Part shown: positions 19,639 to 28,649 of the stretch, one piece after another | Numbering within the stretch: the first letter of the stretch is position 1 | Layout: the number at the start of each line of letters is the position of its first letter | Source: Labilibacter sediminis | Lineage (GTDB): Bacteria; Bacteroidota; Bacteroidia; Bacteroidales; Marinilabiliaceae | DNA length: 64,000 nt | NCBI RefSeq assembly: GCF_005877885.1 | Contig: NZ_VCHY01000019.1 | Coordinates: 1 to 64,000, forward strand | Direction of reading: 5' to 3' | Notes under the pieces: model-generated | Told to the model about the DNA's origin: nothing | What the model saw: the letters and a program-made list of their open reading frames with translations, nothing else | The model's database searches: none | Program-made: the position numbers and the translations under genes

Positions 19639-19641
19639 GGA

Positions 19642-21009
19642 TTATTTAATATACACAGATTTTACATTTACAAACTCAAGTATGCCATAAATGGATAACT
19701 CTCTACCATATCCACTTTCTTTGGTTCCGCCAAATGGCAAACGAGGATCAGATTTTACAAAGTCATTAACAAAACAGCAACCGGCTTCCAGCTCATATTC
19801 GGCTATGTATTTTCCCTTTTCAATATCAGAGGTAAAAACAGCAGCACCCAGTCCAAATGAGGTGTCGTTGGCAATGCGTATGGCATCCTGTTCATCCTTG
19901 GCTTTAATAAGAGAAGCTACAGGGCCAAATAGTTCCTGGTTATACGCAGGCATGCCGGGTTGAACATCAGACAGAACGGTAGCGGGATAATAAAAACCGG
20001 GAACATCACTAATTTGGCCACCACATAGTAAATTGGCACCCATGGATATTGATTTATTGACCTGACTTAGCAGGTCTTCACGGATATTTCCCCTGGCCAA
20101 GGGACCCAGTTGATTGGTTTCATCAAAAGGATCGCCAATGGTGGCAGTTTTCATTTTTTCTACAAACAAGCTTTGGAATTGATCGTAAATTCCGGGAGTG
20201 GCGATAAAGCGCTTTGCACCTATGCAACTCTGTCCGGTATTGAGTAATCTGCCTTTTACACAAGCATCAACCGTTGATTCCAGGTCGGCATCATCCAGTA
20301 TAAGGTAAGGATCGCTGCCGCCCAGTTCGAGTACACATTTTTTTAGGTATTTGCCTGCGGTTTGAGCTACAGCCTGCCCGGCTTTCGTACTACCTGTTAA
20401 TGTTACGGCGGCAATACGTTTATTGGCTACCATACGCTCAACTTTTCTGTTAGAAGCCAGTACGGATCGAAAAATATCAACCGGAAAATCAGATTCTATA
20501 AATAAATCTTCGATGGCGATGGAGCATCCAGGAACATTGGAGGCATGTTTTAGTACTACTGTGTTTCCTGCCAGGATAGCGGGGACTGCAAAACGGAACA
20601 CCTGCCAAAAAGGAAAGTTCCATGGCATAATGGCCAATATAACACCAAGGGGTTGAAATGATATGAATGATTCCGAAGCTTCGGTATTTACCTGTTTGCG
20701 GGCTAAAAAAGTGTCTATATTGTCGCAATAGTAGTTACATAGCCATATGCATTTTTCAATCTCAGCTCTGGATTCAATGATAGGTTTACCCATTTCAATG
20801 GAGATGGTGAAAGCCAATCCTTCCTTTTTTAAATCGAGCATCTGCGCTAACTTTTGTATGCGCTCAATTCGATCTGATATTTTTGTTTTTCGCCAACTTT
20901 TAAAGGCTGTTTTTACATCTCTGATGATGTTATCAATTTCTTCCCACTGTGATTCAGCGTATTCGCGAACGATTTCGCCACTGGCAGGATTTATACTTTT
21001 TAGCAACAT
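19642..21009 (-). CDS. NAD(P)-dependent aldehyde dehydrogenase, succinate-semialdehyde type
   Basis: A 455-residue ALDH-superfamily enzyme: the N-terminal INPASGEIVREY, the cofactor-binding MPWNFPFWQVFRFAVPA and TGSTKAGQAVA, the catalytic Glu in CVLELGGSDPY, and the nucleophile Cys262 in NTGQSCIGAKRF. The pattern (PFWQ, GGSDPYLILDDAD, PFGGTKESGYGRE) is that of the succinate-semialdehyde dehydrogenase (GabD/Sad-like) subgroup, which would make succinate from succinic semialdehyde. Exact substrate is uncertain. It is the first gene of the operon with recX and the LPP20 lipoprotein. Confidence 0.87.
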   Translation of the reverse strand: MLLKSINPASGEIVREYAESQWEEIDNIIRDVKTAFKSWRKTKISDRIERIQKLAQMLDLKKEGLAFTISIEMGKPIIESRAEIEKCIWLCNYYCDNIDTFLARKQVNTEASESFISFQPLGVILAIMPWNFPFWQVFRFAVPAILAGNTVVLKHASNVPGCSIAIEDLFIESDFPVDIFRSVLASNRKVERMVANKRIAAVTLTGSTKAGQAVAQTAGKYLKKCVLELGGSDPYLILDDADLESTVDACVKGRLLNTGQSCIGAKRFIATPGIYDQFQSLFVEKMKTATIGDPFDETNQLGPLARGNIREDLLSQVNKSISMGANLLCGGQISDVPGFYYPATVLSDVQPGMPAYNQELFGPVASLIKAKDEQDAIRIANDTSFGLGAAVFTSDIEKGKYIAEYELEAGCCFVNDFVKSDPRLPFGGTKESGYGRELSIYGILEFVNVKSVYIK

Positions 21010-21060
21010 TATAGTATCCGAATTAGATGCATAAATATGATAACTCTTGATGAATATTTA

Positions 21061-21236
21061 GTTAAACCCGGAATATGCATTAGCTAATCTATTGCACATT
21101 GAAACTACTTTAAAACAAATTGTTTTACTCACTTGCTTCAACTCACCATAGCGGTGCTATGCCTCTTTTCAGTAAGTGTTTGTTTTATTGCATTTTCAAT
21201 GTTCATAACGAAAATCTAATGCATAATCCGGGTTAA
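21061..21236. repeat. MITE-like palindromic repeat, copy C
   Basis: The left end GTTAAACCCGGAATATGCAT and right end ATGCATAATCCGGGTTAA are inverted repeats. The centre is CATAGCGGTGCTATG. Relative to copy B the centre is in reverse orientation. It contains no gene. Confidence 0.7.
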
Positions 21237-21332
21237 AATTAAGATGAAATTATGAGTAGAAAAAGTATTGGAATGGTTTTGTTCAAATTTGGATATTCGA
21301 CTTCTCCCGAGTCGAGGAATAAGGTATATGAT

Positions 21333-21363
21333 GTTTCTATAGATATGTGATGCCTCTGGCATC
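21333..21363. repeat. Short dispersed hairpin repeat, copy 1
   Basis: A 31-base segment (GTTTCTATAGATATG then TGATGCCTCTGGCATC) is repeated exactly at 22317-22347. Its 3' half is a hairpin, GATGCC-TCT-GGCATC. This kind of scattered hairpin is common between genes in Bacteroidota. Confidence 0.65.
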
Positions 21364-21404
21364 GTTAAGGTATTGCTATCAGATTATAAAGCGTAATTTG
21401 GTAT

Positions 21405-21435
21405 TTGTTCATATTACCAACTTTTGGTAATTTTG
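21405..21435 (+). promoter_or_regulatory. ParDE promoter with palindromic operator
   Basis: TTG (21405-21407) is 20 bases before TAATTTTG (21428-21435), a good Bacteroidota promoter. A perfect inverted repeat ATTACCAA-CTT-TTGGTAAT (21413-21431) fills the spacer and enters the -7 element. It is a strong candidate for the site where ParD represses its own operon. Confidence 0.7.
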
Positions 21436-21451
21436 AAGAAAAACAAATGTC

Positions 21452-21694
21452 ATGGGAAGGAATACATCTATATCGTTAGGAAGTCATTTTGAAAATTTCA
21501 TTCAAAGAGAGGTGAGTTCAGGTAAATATAGTTCAGCCAGTGAGGTTGTGCGCTCAGCTTTAAGGTTATTGGAAACAGAAGAAAAGAAGATTGCAGAATT
21601 AAGAGCCGCATTAATAGAAGGTGAAAAAAGTGATATGATTGAAAACTTTAATCCCAAAGATCATTTAGCTGAATTACATAAGAAACACTTATAA
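21452..21694 (+). CDS. parD: ParD-family antitoxin
   Basis: An 80-residue ribbon-helix-helix antitoxin of the ParD/CopG type (SISLGSHFENFIQREVSSGKY, SASEVVRSALRLLE), with a charged C-terminal tail that would wrap the toxin. It should bind the palindrome just upstream as a dimer and neutralise the ParE-like toxin. Its stop codon overlaps the toxin start at base 21694, so translation is coupled. Confidence 0.92.
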   Translation: MGRNTSISLGSHFENFIQREVSSGKYSSASEVVRSALRLLETEEKKIAELRAALIEGEKSDMIENFNPKDHLAELHKKHL

Positions 21695-21999
21695 TGAGAC
21701 AAAGATATCGAATAAGTGAATTAGCAATCAGTGACCTTGAAAAAATATGGTTATATACGTTAAAAAAATGGTCTTTAAAGCAAGCTGACAGATACCATAG
21801 TTTAATAATTAGCGAAATAGAATTTATTGCGGCACATTTTAGTCTAAGTACAAAGATTGAACATATTCGTGAGGGTTATAGAATGTCAAAGGTAAAATCT
21901 CATCTTATATTTTATAAAATGGCAGAAGACGGAGTAGTTGAAATTGTTAGGATTTTGTATCAAAGTATGGACATTGAAAATAGATTAAAAGAAAAGTAG
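21694..21999 (+). CDS. parE: ParE-family toxin
   Basis: A 101-residue RelE/ParE-fold protein: RYRISELAISDLEKIWLYTLKKWSLKQADRY at the start, IREGYRMSKVKSHLIFYK in the middle, and VEIVRILYQSMDIENRL at the end. Members of this family poison DNA gyrase, and the VRILYQSMD segment is the usual ParE C-terminal strand. It overlaps the antitoxin gene. It appears intact and full length. Confidence 0.92.
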   Translation: MRQRYRISELAISDLEKIWLYTLKKWSLKQADRYHSLIISEIEFIAAHFSLSTKIEHIREGYRMSKVKSHLIFYKMAEDGVVEIVRILYQSMDIENRLKEK

Positions 22000-22109
22000 T
22001 ATTAAACTTGTATGCTCACGACGAAGCTCTAATGTATAATGTAGCATTATGATGAAAGGATATAGATTATGGTCAGGGATTTCGCTTTTAAACCAAAAAA
22101 AATTATTAA

Positions 22110-22192
22110 AACCACAAATCTCACGGATTAACACGAATTATTTTCCTTCGGAAAATAAAAATCTGTGCAAATTTTGTGTCAATCTGTGGTTG
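22110..22192. repeat. Intergenic palindrome
   Basis: An imperfect inverted repeat: AACCACAAATCTCACGG on the left and GTGTCAATCTGTGGTT on the right, with the central stem TTTTCC-TTCG-GGAAAA offset by one base. It is non-coding and lies in the 540-base gap between parE and metF. Confidence 0.6.
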
Positions 22193-22316
22193 AATATTTT
22201 CAAATAACCCATTACTGACTTAAAGACGATTTTCCAAGTTAATGGTGCTGTGATAGGTGTTTTAAAATTATTTATGTTATACGACACCTCCGGAGTCGGT
22301 GTATGATGTATGTGCC

Positions 22317-22347
22317 GTTTCTATAGATATGTGATGCCTCTGGCATC
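22317..22347. repeat. Short dispersed hairpin repeat, copy 2
   Basis: An exact second copy of the 31-base segment at 21333-21363. It sits inside a longer repeat-like stretch (about 22270-22470) with further small hairpins such as CACCTCCGGAGTCGGTG and CTCCTCCATAGGAG. Confidence 0.65.
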
Positions 22348-22478
22348 TTTTTGTATTGATGTGTTATGTTTAGATTGAGTATGTACCCCGGAGGGGTTAA
22401 ATCTTTATAGTGTTGCTGTAGCCGTTGCCTACTCCTCCATAGGAGTCGCATGTTTGCATCGATACCAGGGTATATCAC

Positions 22479-22514
22479 AAAAAAAACCATCCAATACAAG
22501 CGTAAAGGATGGTT
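22479..22514 (-). terminator. Rho-independent terminator after metF
   Basis: On the minus strand AACCATCC pairs with GGATGGTT, followed by a run of T, 24 bases beyond the metF stop codon. Confidence 0.8.
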
Positions 22515-22537
22515 GATATATAAGCTTAAATTTAGTT

Positions 22538-23491
22538 TTAGTAAACTGCCTCTGCAACTTTACGTGTACTGGCTGTTGCCATCATGGTATAGAAATGGAT
22601 AATAGGTACACCATTCTTTTTAAGGTCTAGCGCTTGTTGTGTACACCATTCTACGCCCACTTGTTTTACCTGATCATTGTCTTTACACTTGCGTAATTCT
22701 TTGGCAAAGGCTTCCGGAATTTCACAGCTGAATATTTTTGGTAATACGGTTAACTGGTTTGCAGTGGTGACAGGTTTAATGCCCGGAATAATTGGTACAG
22801 TAATACCTATTGCTCTACATTTATCAACAAAATCGTAATATTTTTGGTTGTCGAAGAACATTTGTGTCATGACATATTCTGCTCCGGCATCAACTTTAGC
22901 CTTCAAGAAGGCCAAATCGGACTCCATATTTGGCGCTTCTTCATGTTTTTCAGGATATCCGGCTACACCGTAAGCAAAAGGCGTAACAATAGGATCCATA
23001 CTTGTGCCATCTAAATACTTACCATTGTTTAAGTCGTTCACTTGTTGCGCAAGTTCAATGGCATATTTATTACAATCATCAGTTCTTTCCGGATACTTAT
23101 CTTTATGTGTATCGTCACCTCTAAGTACCAGAATATCGTGAATACCTAAAAAGTTAAGATCTATTAGGGCATATTCGGTTTCTGCCTTGGTAAAACCTCT
23201 GGAAATAATATGAGGAATTACTTTAATTCCGTATTTATTTTGAATAGATGCCGCAACAGCCACAGTTCCCGGACGCTTGCGTATCACTTTTTTCTCCACA
23301 TAACCTGCATCATTGGTCTGAAAAGCATACTCTTCGCGATGTGAAGTAATGTTGATGAATTGAGGATCAAATTCCTTTAAAGCATCGATGGTTTTGAATA
23401 CTTTATCAATGTCGTTCCCTTTTAAAGGAGGTAAAAGTTCAAAAGAAAACTTTGTTTCTTTATTCTTTAAAACTAACTCTGCAGCTGTCAT
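22538..23491 (-). CDS. metF: 5,10-methylenetetrahydrofolate reductase
   Basis: A 317-residue TIM-barrel flavoprotein. It shows the FSFELLPPLKG start, the NITSHREEYAFQT segment, LVLRGDDTHKD at the folate/FAD site, and the AGAEYVMTQMFFDN signature. It reduces methylenetetrahydrofolate to methyltetrahydrofolate, the methyl donor used by MetH. It follows metH by 116 bases, a gap filled with heptamer repeats. The two steps are consecutive in methionine synthesis and should be co-regulated. Confidence 0.95.
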   Translation of the reverse strand: MTAAELVLKNKETKFSFELLPPLKGNDIDKVFKTIDALKEFDPQFINITSHREEYAFQTNDAGYVEKKVIRKRPGTVAVAASIQNKYGIKVIPHIISRGFTKAETEYALIDLNFLGIHDILVLRGDDTHKDKYPERTDDCNKYAIELAQQVNDLNNGKYLDGTSMDPIVTPFAYGVAGYPEKHEEAPNMESDLAFLKAKVDAGAEYVMTQMFFDNQKYYDFVDKCRAIGITVPIIPGIKPVTTANQLTVLPKIFSCEIPEAFAKELRKCKDNDQVKQVGVEWCTQQALDLKKNGVPIIHFYTMMATASTRKVAEAVY

Positions 23492-23519
23492 ATTATTTTG
23501 TTCTTGTATTTTTTTATTT

Positions 23520-23605
23520 ACTGATTCCTATTAACTAATCACTGTTAACTGATCACAGATTACTGATCACAGATTACTGATCACTGTTTACTGTTCTCTG
23601 AAAAC
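23520..23605. repeat. Heptamer repeat cluster between metH and metF
   Basis: Degenerate tandem copies of ACTGATCACAGATT-like words run through this gap. On the minus strand they read as GATCAGTAATC variants of the CAGTTAT family found upstream of metH at 27530-27610. Confidence 0.65.
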
Positions 23606-23607
23606 TG

Positions 23608-26600
23608 TTATTTGTAGCTTAAGTTTAAAGGAATCCATTTTTCCACCTCTTCAATATTCATACCTTTTCTTCGGGCTAAATCTTCAACCTGATCTTTACC
23701 TACTTTACCTATACCAAAATACATGGCTTTAGGATGAGCAAAATAGATACCGCTTACGGATGCATTAGGATACATGCTATAATGCTCGGTTAAGGTAATG
23801 CCTACATTTTCCTCAACTTTCATCAAGTCAAATAATAAGCGTTTTTCGCTGTGATCGGGACAAGCCGGATAACCCAATGCCGGACGAATACCTCGGTAAC
23901 GTTCGCGAATAAAATTTTCAGTATTGAACTCTTCTTCCGGAGCGTAGCCCCAAAATTCTTTACGAACCCTAAAGTGTAATAGTTCGGCAAACGCTTCAGC
24001 CAACCTGTCGGCCAATGCTTTTAATAAGATGGCGCTGTAATCGTCGTGATCATCTTCGTAAGCTTTTTCCCACTTTTCGATACCTACACCTGCGGTAACC
24101 GCAAAACCACCAATATAATCTTTAATACCTGAGCTGGCGGGCGCTACAAAGTCAGCCAATGAATGGAAAGCCTGCTTACCCGGCTTATCTTGTTGCTCGC
24201 GCATTTGATTAAACCTTATTTTTTCTTCGTTACGATTCTCATCGGTGTAAACAATAATGTCATCACCATCGCTATTGGCTGGGAATAATCCGTAAACGGC
24301 TTTAGGCGTTAGCATTTTATCCTGCTCAATTTTGTTGAGCATTTTTTGCGCATCTCTCCAAAGTTTTAATGCTTCGACAGCTTTCCCTTTGGCACTTTCG
24401 CTTTTAAATTTTTGCAGCCATTCATCTTCCTGCTCTTTTGTTTCAATCAGCTCAATGCCGTCGTAATTACCAGTTAAGTTCCATGCCTGGTAAAAGAAAG
24501 TCCAGTCAATAAATTTTCTTATTTCAGCGATAGAATAATCATCAAAAACCTCTACGCCTAACTTTTTAGGTGTGGTGATATCTTCCTGCTTCCAATCGAT
24601 TTTGTAATGCATCTCTCGCGCCTTTTCGATAGGAGCGATGGTAATCTGTTTTTTATTGGCATTACGCGTTCTTAATTCGGCATATTCTTCGCGAATGGTG
24701 TTGGCAAAAGGCTCTTTACCTGTTTTAGACAAGAGCGCACTTACCACCTGTGCACTTTTTGAAGCATCCTTTACATGAACAATAGGCTGATCGTATTCCG
24801 GTTCTATTTTAACCGCGGTATGCACTTTAGATGTTGTAGCTCCTCCAACCAATAATGGGATAGTGAAGTTTTGTTTTTTCATTTCTTTGGCTACGTTAAC
24901 CATCTCTTCAAGAGAAGGTGTGATCAACCCACTCAAACCAATGATGTCCACATCCTGAGCTATGGCTTCTTTCAATATTTTTTCGGTAGGAACCATTACG
25001 CCCAGGTCTATAACCTCGTAATTGTTGCAACCTAAGATTACGCCAACAATATTTTTACCAATATCGTGAACGTCACCTTTTACCGTGGCCATTAATATTT
25101 TGCCATTGCTGGATGAACCACCGTTACTGTCTTTTTCTTTTTCGATGATAGGTTGAAGAATGGCCACCGCTTTTTTCATGACGCGGGCTGTTTTTACTAC
25201 CTGAGGTAAAAACATTTTTCCATCACCAAATAAATCACCTACCACGTTCATACCATCCATCAATGGCTGTTCAATTATATCTAATGCGGTAGGATATTTT
25301 TCTAAAGCTTCGGCCACATCTACATCCAGATAATCGCTAATTCCTTTTACCAAACAATGCGTTAATCTTTCTTCCAGTGTTCCCTCGCGCCAGGCAGCTT
25401 GTTTTACTTCGCCTTGTTCTTGTTTGTCATTTTTAATGGTCTCAGCATAGTCAACCAATCTGTCGGTAGCATCCGGACGCTTGTTAAAAACAACATCTTC
25501 AACGTAAGTTAAAAGCTCTTTTGGTATATCATCATAAATCTGAAGCATAGCCGGGTTTACAATACCCATATCTAAACCTTCTTTGATGGCATAATAGAGA
25601 AATACCGAGTGAATAGCTTCACGTACCACATTGTTTCCCCTAAAGGAGAATGAAAGGTTACTGATACCACCACTGATGTGGGCATGAGGCAGATTTTCTT
25701 TAATCCACTTACAGGATTTTATAAAATCAACCGCATAGTTATTGTGTTCCTCAATACCCGTTGCGATGGCCAATACGTTAGGGTCGAAGATAATATCTTG
25801 CGGAGGGAAATCTATAACTTCGGTAAGAAGTTTATAAGCTCTTCCGCAAATTTCTTTGCGTCGTTCGAAGTTGTCGGCCTGGCCTTTTTCATCAAAAGCC
25901 ATCACCACCACAGCAGCACCATATTTTTTAATGATGCGGGCATGCTTTAAAAACTCCTCTTCACCTTCTTTAAGACTGATGCTGTTTACCACAGATTTTC
26001 CCTGTAAACATTTTAGTCCGGCTTCGATTACTTCAAATTTAGAAGAATCCACCATTACCGGAACCCTGGAAACATCAGGATCGGACATAAGCATGTTTAG
26101 GAAGGTTACCATTTCTTCTTTGGCATCTAACATGGCATCGTCCATGTTTACATCCACTATTTGTGCCCCGTTTTCAACCTGATGACGAGCTATACTAACC
26201 GCCTCTTCGTATTTCTTTTCTTTAATTAGTCTTAAAAACTTTCTGGACCCTGCAACATTACATCGTTCACCAATATTAATAAAGTTGGTATCTTCGCGCA
26301 TCTGTAAAGACTCCAATCCGCTTAAATGAGTTACGATAGAAGGAGCTACTTTTGTGTGTGTCTTGTATTTATCAGCAGTCTTGGCCATGGCAGCAATATG
26401 CTCCGGGGTAGTACCGCAGCAGCCACCTAAAATATTTACTTTTCCATCGGCAAGCCATTTGCTTACCAGTTTGCTCATTTCATCAGGTGTTTGGTCGTAC
26501 TCTCCAAACTGGTTAGGCAAACCGGCATTTGGGTGTGCGCTAATATAAAAAGGTGCTTTTTGTGCCAGCTCTGTTACATAAGGTTCCAATTCTGAAGCTC

Positions 26601-27345
26601 CCAATGAGCAGTTAAGTCCAATACTTAAAATATCCATGTGCGAAACAGAATCGATAAAAGCCTGCAGTGTTTGACCTGACAGTGTTCTTCCACTGGCATC
26701 GGTAATGGTACCGGATATCATGATTGGAAGTTTTTTACCCAATGCTTCAAAGACTTCATCAATAGCAAGTAAGGCAGCTTTGGCATTTAAAGTATCGAAG
26801 ACTGTTTCAATCATCAATAAGTCAGATCCTCCCTTAATGAGGGCTTCCACCTGTTGTTTGTATGCTATCTTTACTTCATCAAAAGTAGCAGCTCTGTACC
26901 CCGGATTATTTACATCAGGAGAAAGAGATAAGGCCTTGTTTAAAGGACCTATTGAACCACAAACAAAACGTGGTTTCTCAGGAGTGTCAAGTGTATATTG
27001 GTCTGCAATTTCACGAGCTATTTTAGCCGATTCGTAGTTAATGTCCCAAACAGCATCCTGCATATCGTAATCTGCTTGCGATATGGTTGTTGCATTAAAA
27101 GTATTTGTTTCTATTATATCAGATCCCGCAGCAAGATATTTGCCGTGAATTTCTTTAATAATTTCAGGTTGAGTGATAGACAGGATATCATTATTTCCCT
27201 TGATAGGCATATGATAGTCTTTGAAACGTTCGCCCCTGTAATGCTCTTCTTCAAGCTTATAGGTTTGAATTAGACTTCCCATTGCTCCATCCAGTATCAG
27301 GATTCGTTCCTGAATTGCTTTGTGTAATTTTTTTGTTCTATCCAT
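23608..27345 (-). CDS. metH: Cobalamin-dependent methionine synthase
   Basis: A 1245-residue, full-length MetH (E. coli 1227). Domains in order: the homocysteine-binding barrel (1-330) with zinc cysteines in GLNCSLG and [10 protein letters not shown]; the methyltetrahydrofolate-binding barrel (about 350-620, [15 protein letters not shown]); the cap and B12 domain (about 650-900) with the cobalt-ligating histidine in [14 protein letters not shown]; and the AdoMet-binding activation domain (about 920-1240, [17 protein letters not shown]). It methylates homocysteine in the cytoplasm. It is followed by metF. A hairpin-forming leader lies directly upstream. Confidence 0.97.
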   Translation of the reverse strand: MDRTKKLHKAIQERILILDGAMGSLIQTYKLEEEHYRGERFKDYHMPIKGNNDILSITQPEIIKEIHGKYLAAGSDIIETNTFNATTISQADYDMQDAVWDINYESAKIAREIADQYTLDTPEKPRFVCGSIGPLNKALSLSPDVNNPGYRAATFDEVKIAYKQQVEALIKGGSDLLMIETVFDTLNAKAALLAIDEVFEALGKKLPIMISGTITDASGRTLSGQTLQAFIDSVSHMDILSIGLNCSLGASELEPYVTELAQKAPFYISAHPNAGLPNQFGEYDQTPDEMSKLVSKWLADGKVNILGGCCGTTPEHIAAMAKTADKYKTHTKVAPSIVTHLSGLESLQMREDTNFINIGERCNVAGSRKFLRLIKEKKYEEAVSIARHQVENGAQIVDVNMDDAMLDAKEEMVTFLNMLMSDPDVSRVPVMVDSSKFEVIEAGLKCLQGKSVVNSISLKEGEEEFLKHARIIKKYGAAVVVMAFDEKGQADNFERRKEICGRAYKLLTEVIDFPPQDIIFDPNVLAIATGIEEHNNYAVDFIKSCKWIKENLPHAHISGGISNLSFSFRGNNVVREAIHSVFLYYAIKEGLDMGIVNPAMLQIYDDIPKELLTYVEDVVFNKRPDATDRLVDYAETIKNDKQEQGEVKQAAWREGTLEERLTHCLVKGISDYLDVDVAEALEKYPTALDIIEQPLMDGMNVVGDLFGDGKMFLPQVVKTARVMKKAVAILQPIIEKEKDSNGGSSSNGKILMATVKGDVHDIGKNIVGVILGCNNYEVIDLGVMVPTEKILKEAIAQDVDIIGLSGLITPSLEEMVNVAKEMKKQNFTIPLLVGGATTSKVHTAVKIEPEYDQPIVHVKDASKSAQVVSALLSKTGKEPFANTIREEYAELRTRNANKKQITIAPIEKAREMHYKIDWKQEDITTPKKLGVEVFDDYSIAEIRKFIDWTFFYQAWNLTGNYDGIELIETKEQEDEWLQKFKSESAKGKAVEALKLWRDAQKMLNKIEQDKMLTPKAVYGLFPANSDGDDIIVYTDENRNEEKIRFNQMREQQDKPGKQAFHSLADFVAPASSGIKDYIGGFAVTAGVGIEKWEKAYEDDHDDYSAILLKALADRLAEAFAELLHFRVRKEFWGYAPEEEFNTENFIRERYRGIRPALGYPACPDHSEKRLLFDLMKVEENVGITLTEHYSMYPNASVSGIYFAHPKAMYFGIGKVGKDQVEDLARRKGMNIEEVEKWIPLNLSYK

Positions 27346-27365
27346 ATGTTGTTATTCCATCGCTC

Positions 27366-27433
27366 AGAGGTTATCCTAAAAGGCCTGACAATGTTTTGTT
27401 TTCATTACAAAAATATGACATTTATCAACCTCT
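27366..27433 (-). promoter_or_regulatory. Structured metH leader, unclassified
   Basis: In the minus-strand leader AGAGGTT and AACCTCT (27427-27433 and 27366-27372) can form a closing stem around a 54-base interior that includes a TTTTGT/ACAAAA hairpin. It lies 21 bases before the metH start. It does not match the SAM-I, SAM-II or cobalamin riboswitch motifs I know, so a regulatory role is a suggestion only. Confidence 0.35.
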
Positions 27434-27529
27434 CTTTTAAAATGAGGTGCAAAAATAACAAATTCTGCTGATTTAATAGGCTTTAGGATGAGGGAAAGTG
27501 AATATAATAAGTGATGATGTCATCAGTTA

Positions 27530-27610
27530 TTAGTGAACTGTTATCAGTTATCAGTCATCAGTGAACAGTGAACAGTGATCAGTTAGCAGTTATCAGTTAC
27601 CAGTTATTAG
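27530..27610. repeat. CAGTTAT heptamer cluster upstream of metH
   Basis: About ten degenerate copies of a seven-base unit, CAGTTAT with variants CAGTGAA and CAGTTAG, run head to tail. The same unit recurs at 28078-28107 and 28375-28399, and between metH and metF. Confidence 0.75.
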
Positions 27611-27947
27611 TTAGTGGTTGTTGGAATTAATTTTACTTTATTTTCATTTTTTTTGTGTAAATGTTTTGGGCTCGTTTATAGTATTTTTTGGGGGTAGGAG
27701 TAAAGTTGGTTTAATAGTGTTGTTAAAAAATAACGGTAATTTTTCTGTTACTTTTTTATAGTTGTTAATTATTGGTAATGTGGGTTTTAAGATGTGTTGT
27801 TGGTCAGAAAATGGAAACTCTATATCCAGTAAATAAGGTCAAGTGTGCAAGATTTGGTAAAAACGGCAAAAAAGTGTGCAGTTTTTTGTTAAAATCAGCC
27901 ATTTGCTGTGCAGGTTTGGGGCATCTTGGGGATTTTTTCGTGCTTTG

Positions 27948-28017
27948 TTCGGGACTGCTTCGGGTATGGGTGCGGTTTGTTCGGGTGTTCTTCGGATAGT
28001 GTTCGGATAAGCTTCGG
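27948..28017. repeat. Helically phased TTCGG array 1
   Basis: TTCGG words start at 27948, 27959, 27980, 27991, 28002 and 28013, spacings of 11, 21, 11, 11 and 11 bases. One weak unit (GTGCGG) occupies the doubled gap. The array is non-coding and GC-richer than its surroundings. Confidence 0.75.
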
Positions 28018-28077
28018 TCTATAGTGCCCGAACAAATGCCGATAAAATCCAAAATAAATTACGAAGAAGGTAGATAG

Positions 28078-28107
28078 CAGTTATCAGTTATCAGTTATCA
28101 GTTATCA
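28078..28107. repeat. CAGTTAT heptamer cluster
   Basis: Four tandem CAGTTAT copies, nearly perfect, between the two phased TTCG arrays. Confidence 0.8.
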
Positions 28108-28170
28108 GAGAGCAGTTGCTAGTTGTTGGTTGTTGGTTTTGATTTTATTTTCAATTTTTTGAGTAAGTGT

Positions 28171-28250
28171 TTCGGGATCGCTTTGGAATATCTTCGCATT
28201 GGCTTCGCAGATCTTCACAGTTTCTTCGCAAGTTGTTCGCAAGGCTTCGC
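28171..28250. repeat. Helically phased TTCGC array 2
   Basis: TTCG-like words start at 28171, 28182, 28193, 28204, 28214, 28225, 28236 and 28246. Spacings are 11, 11, 11, 10, 11, 11 and 10, averaging 10.7 bases. Most units read TTCGCA; one is TTTGGA and one TTCACA. Confidence 0.75.
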
Positions 28251-28374
28251 AAAAAGGGTGCGAACAACCTGCAAAGGTATTGCAATAATCATATGGTAAA
28301 TCCTGAATCAGAGTGGATGGAAGTCTAAAACGAATGTAAGCTCGTGATTATTAGGAAAGGCAGGTGTAAGGCTG

Positions 28375-28399
28375 CAGTTATCAGTTATCAGTTATCAGT
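28375..28399. repeat. CAGTTAT heptamer cluster
   Basis: Three tandem CAGTTAT units followed by CAGTGAT. It lies in the long non-coding stretch (27346-28649) before the integrase. Apart from the repeats listed I see no gene in that stretch. Confidence 0.8.
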
Positions 28400-28599
28400 G
28401 ATCGGTTGAGGGTAATTTTACTTTAATGCTTCAATAGCTTAGAAAAGTAAACTAAAGATGCAGCTGATGATATTGAAAGAGCTGAAGATTATAAGTTAGC
28501 CTAAGTGGTCATAAAACATGGTCTTAGGTTGAATTAGCGTTATTGTAATTCTTATTTAAATGGTTTTTTAATAAATGAAATAAACAAGCATTTTGTCTT

Positions 28600-28640
28600 T
28601 ATATTGGTTAAGAAAATTAGTATATTGGTAAATAATATCC
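28600..28640 (+). promoter_or_regulatory. Direct and inverted repeats in front of the integrase gene
   Basis: TATATTGGT occurs at 28600-28608 and again at 28621-28629, 21 bases apart, about two helical turns. The second copy also forms an inverted pair, TTGG...CCAA (28625-28640). The position 10-50 bases before the start codon suggests an operator or recombinase-binding site. Confidence 0.4.
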
Positions 28641-28649
28641 AACCGAGCT

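Noticed and set aside
27346-27480. SAM-I or cobalamin riboswitch upstream of metH
   Set aside because: I looked for the AGAGAGG...GGGACTGGCC core and the cobalamin box; neither is present. Only an unclassified stem remains.
27772-28052. Open frames on both strands through the phased TTCGG array
   Set aside because: They arise from the lack of stops in the periodic array; the protein text is low-complexity and appears on both strands.
27530-28399. Possible CRISPR array
   Set aside because: The units are seven or eleven bases with no spacers of constant length, and no cas gene is present.
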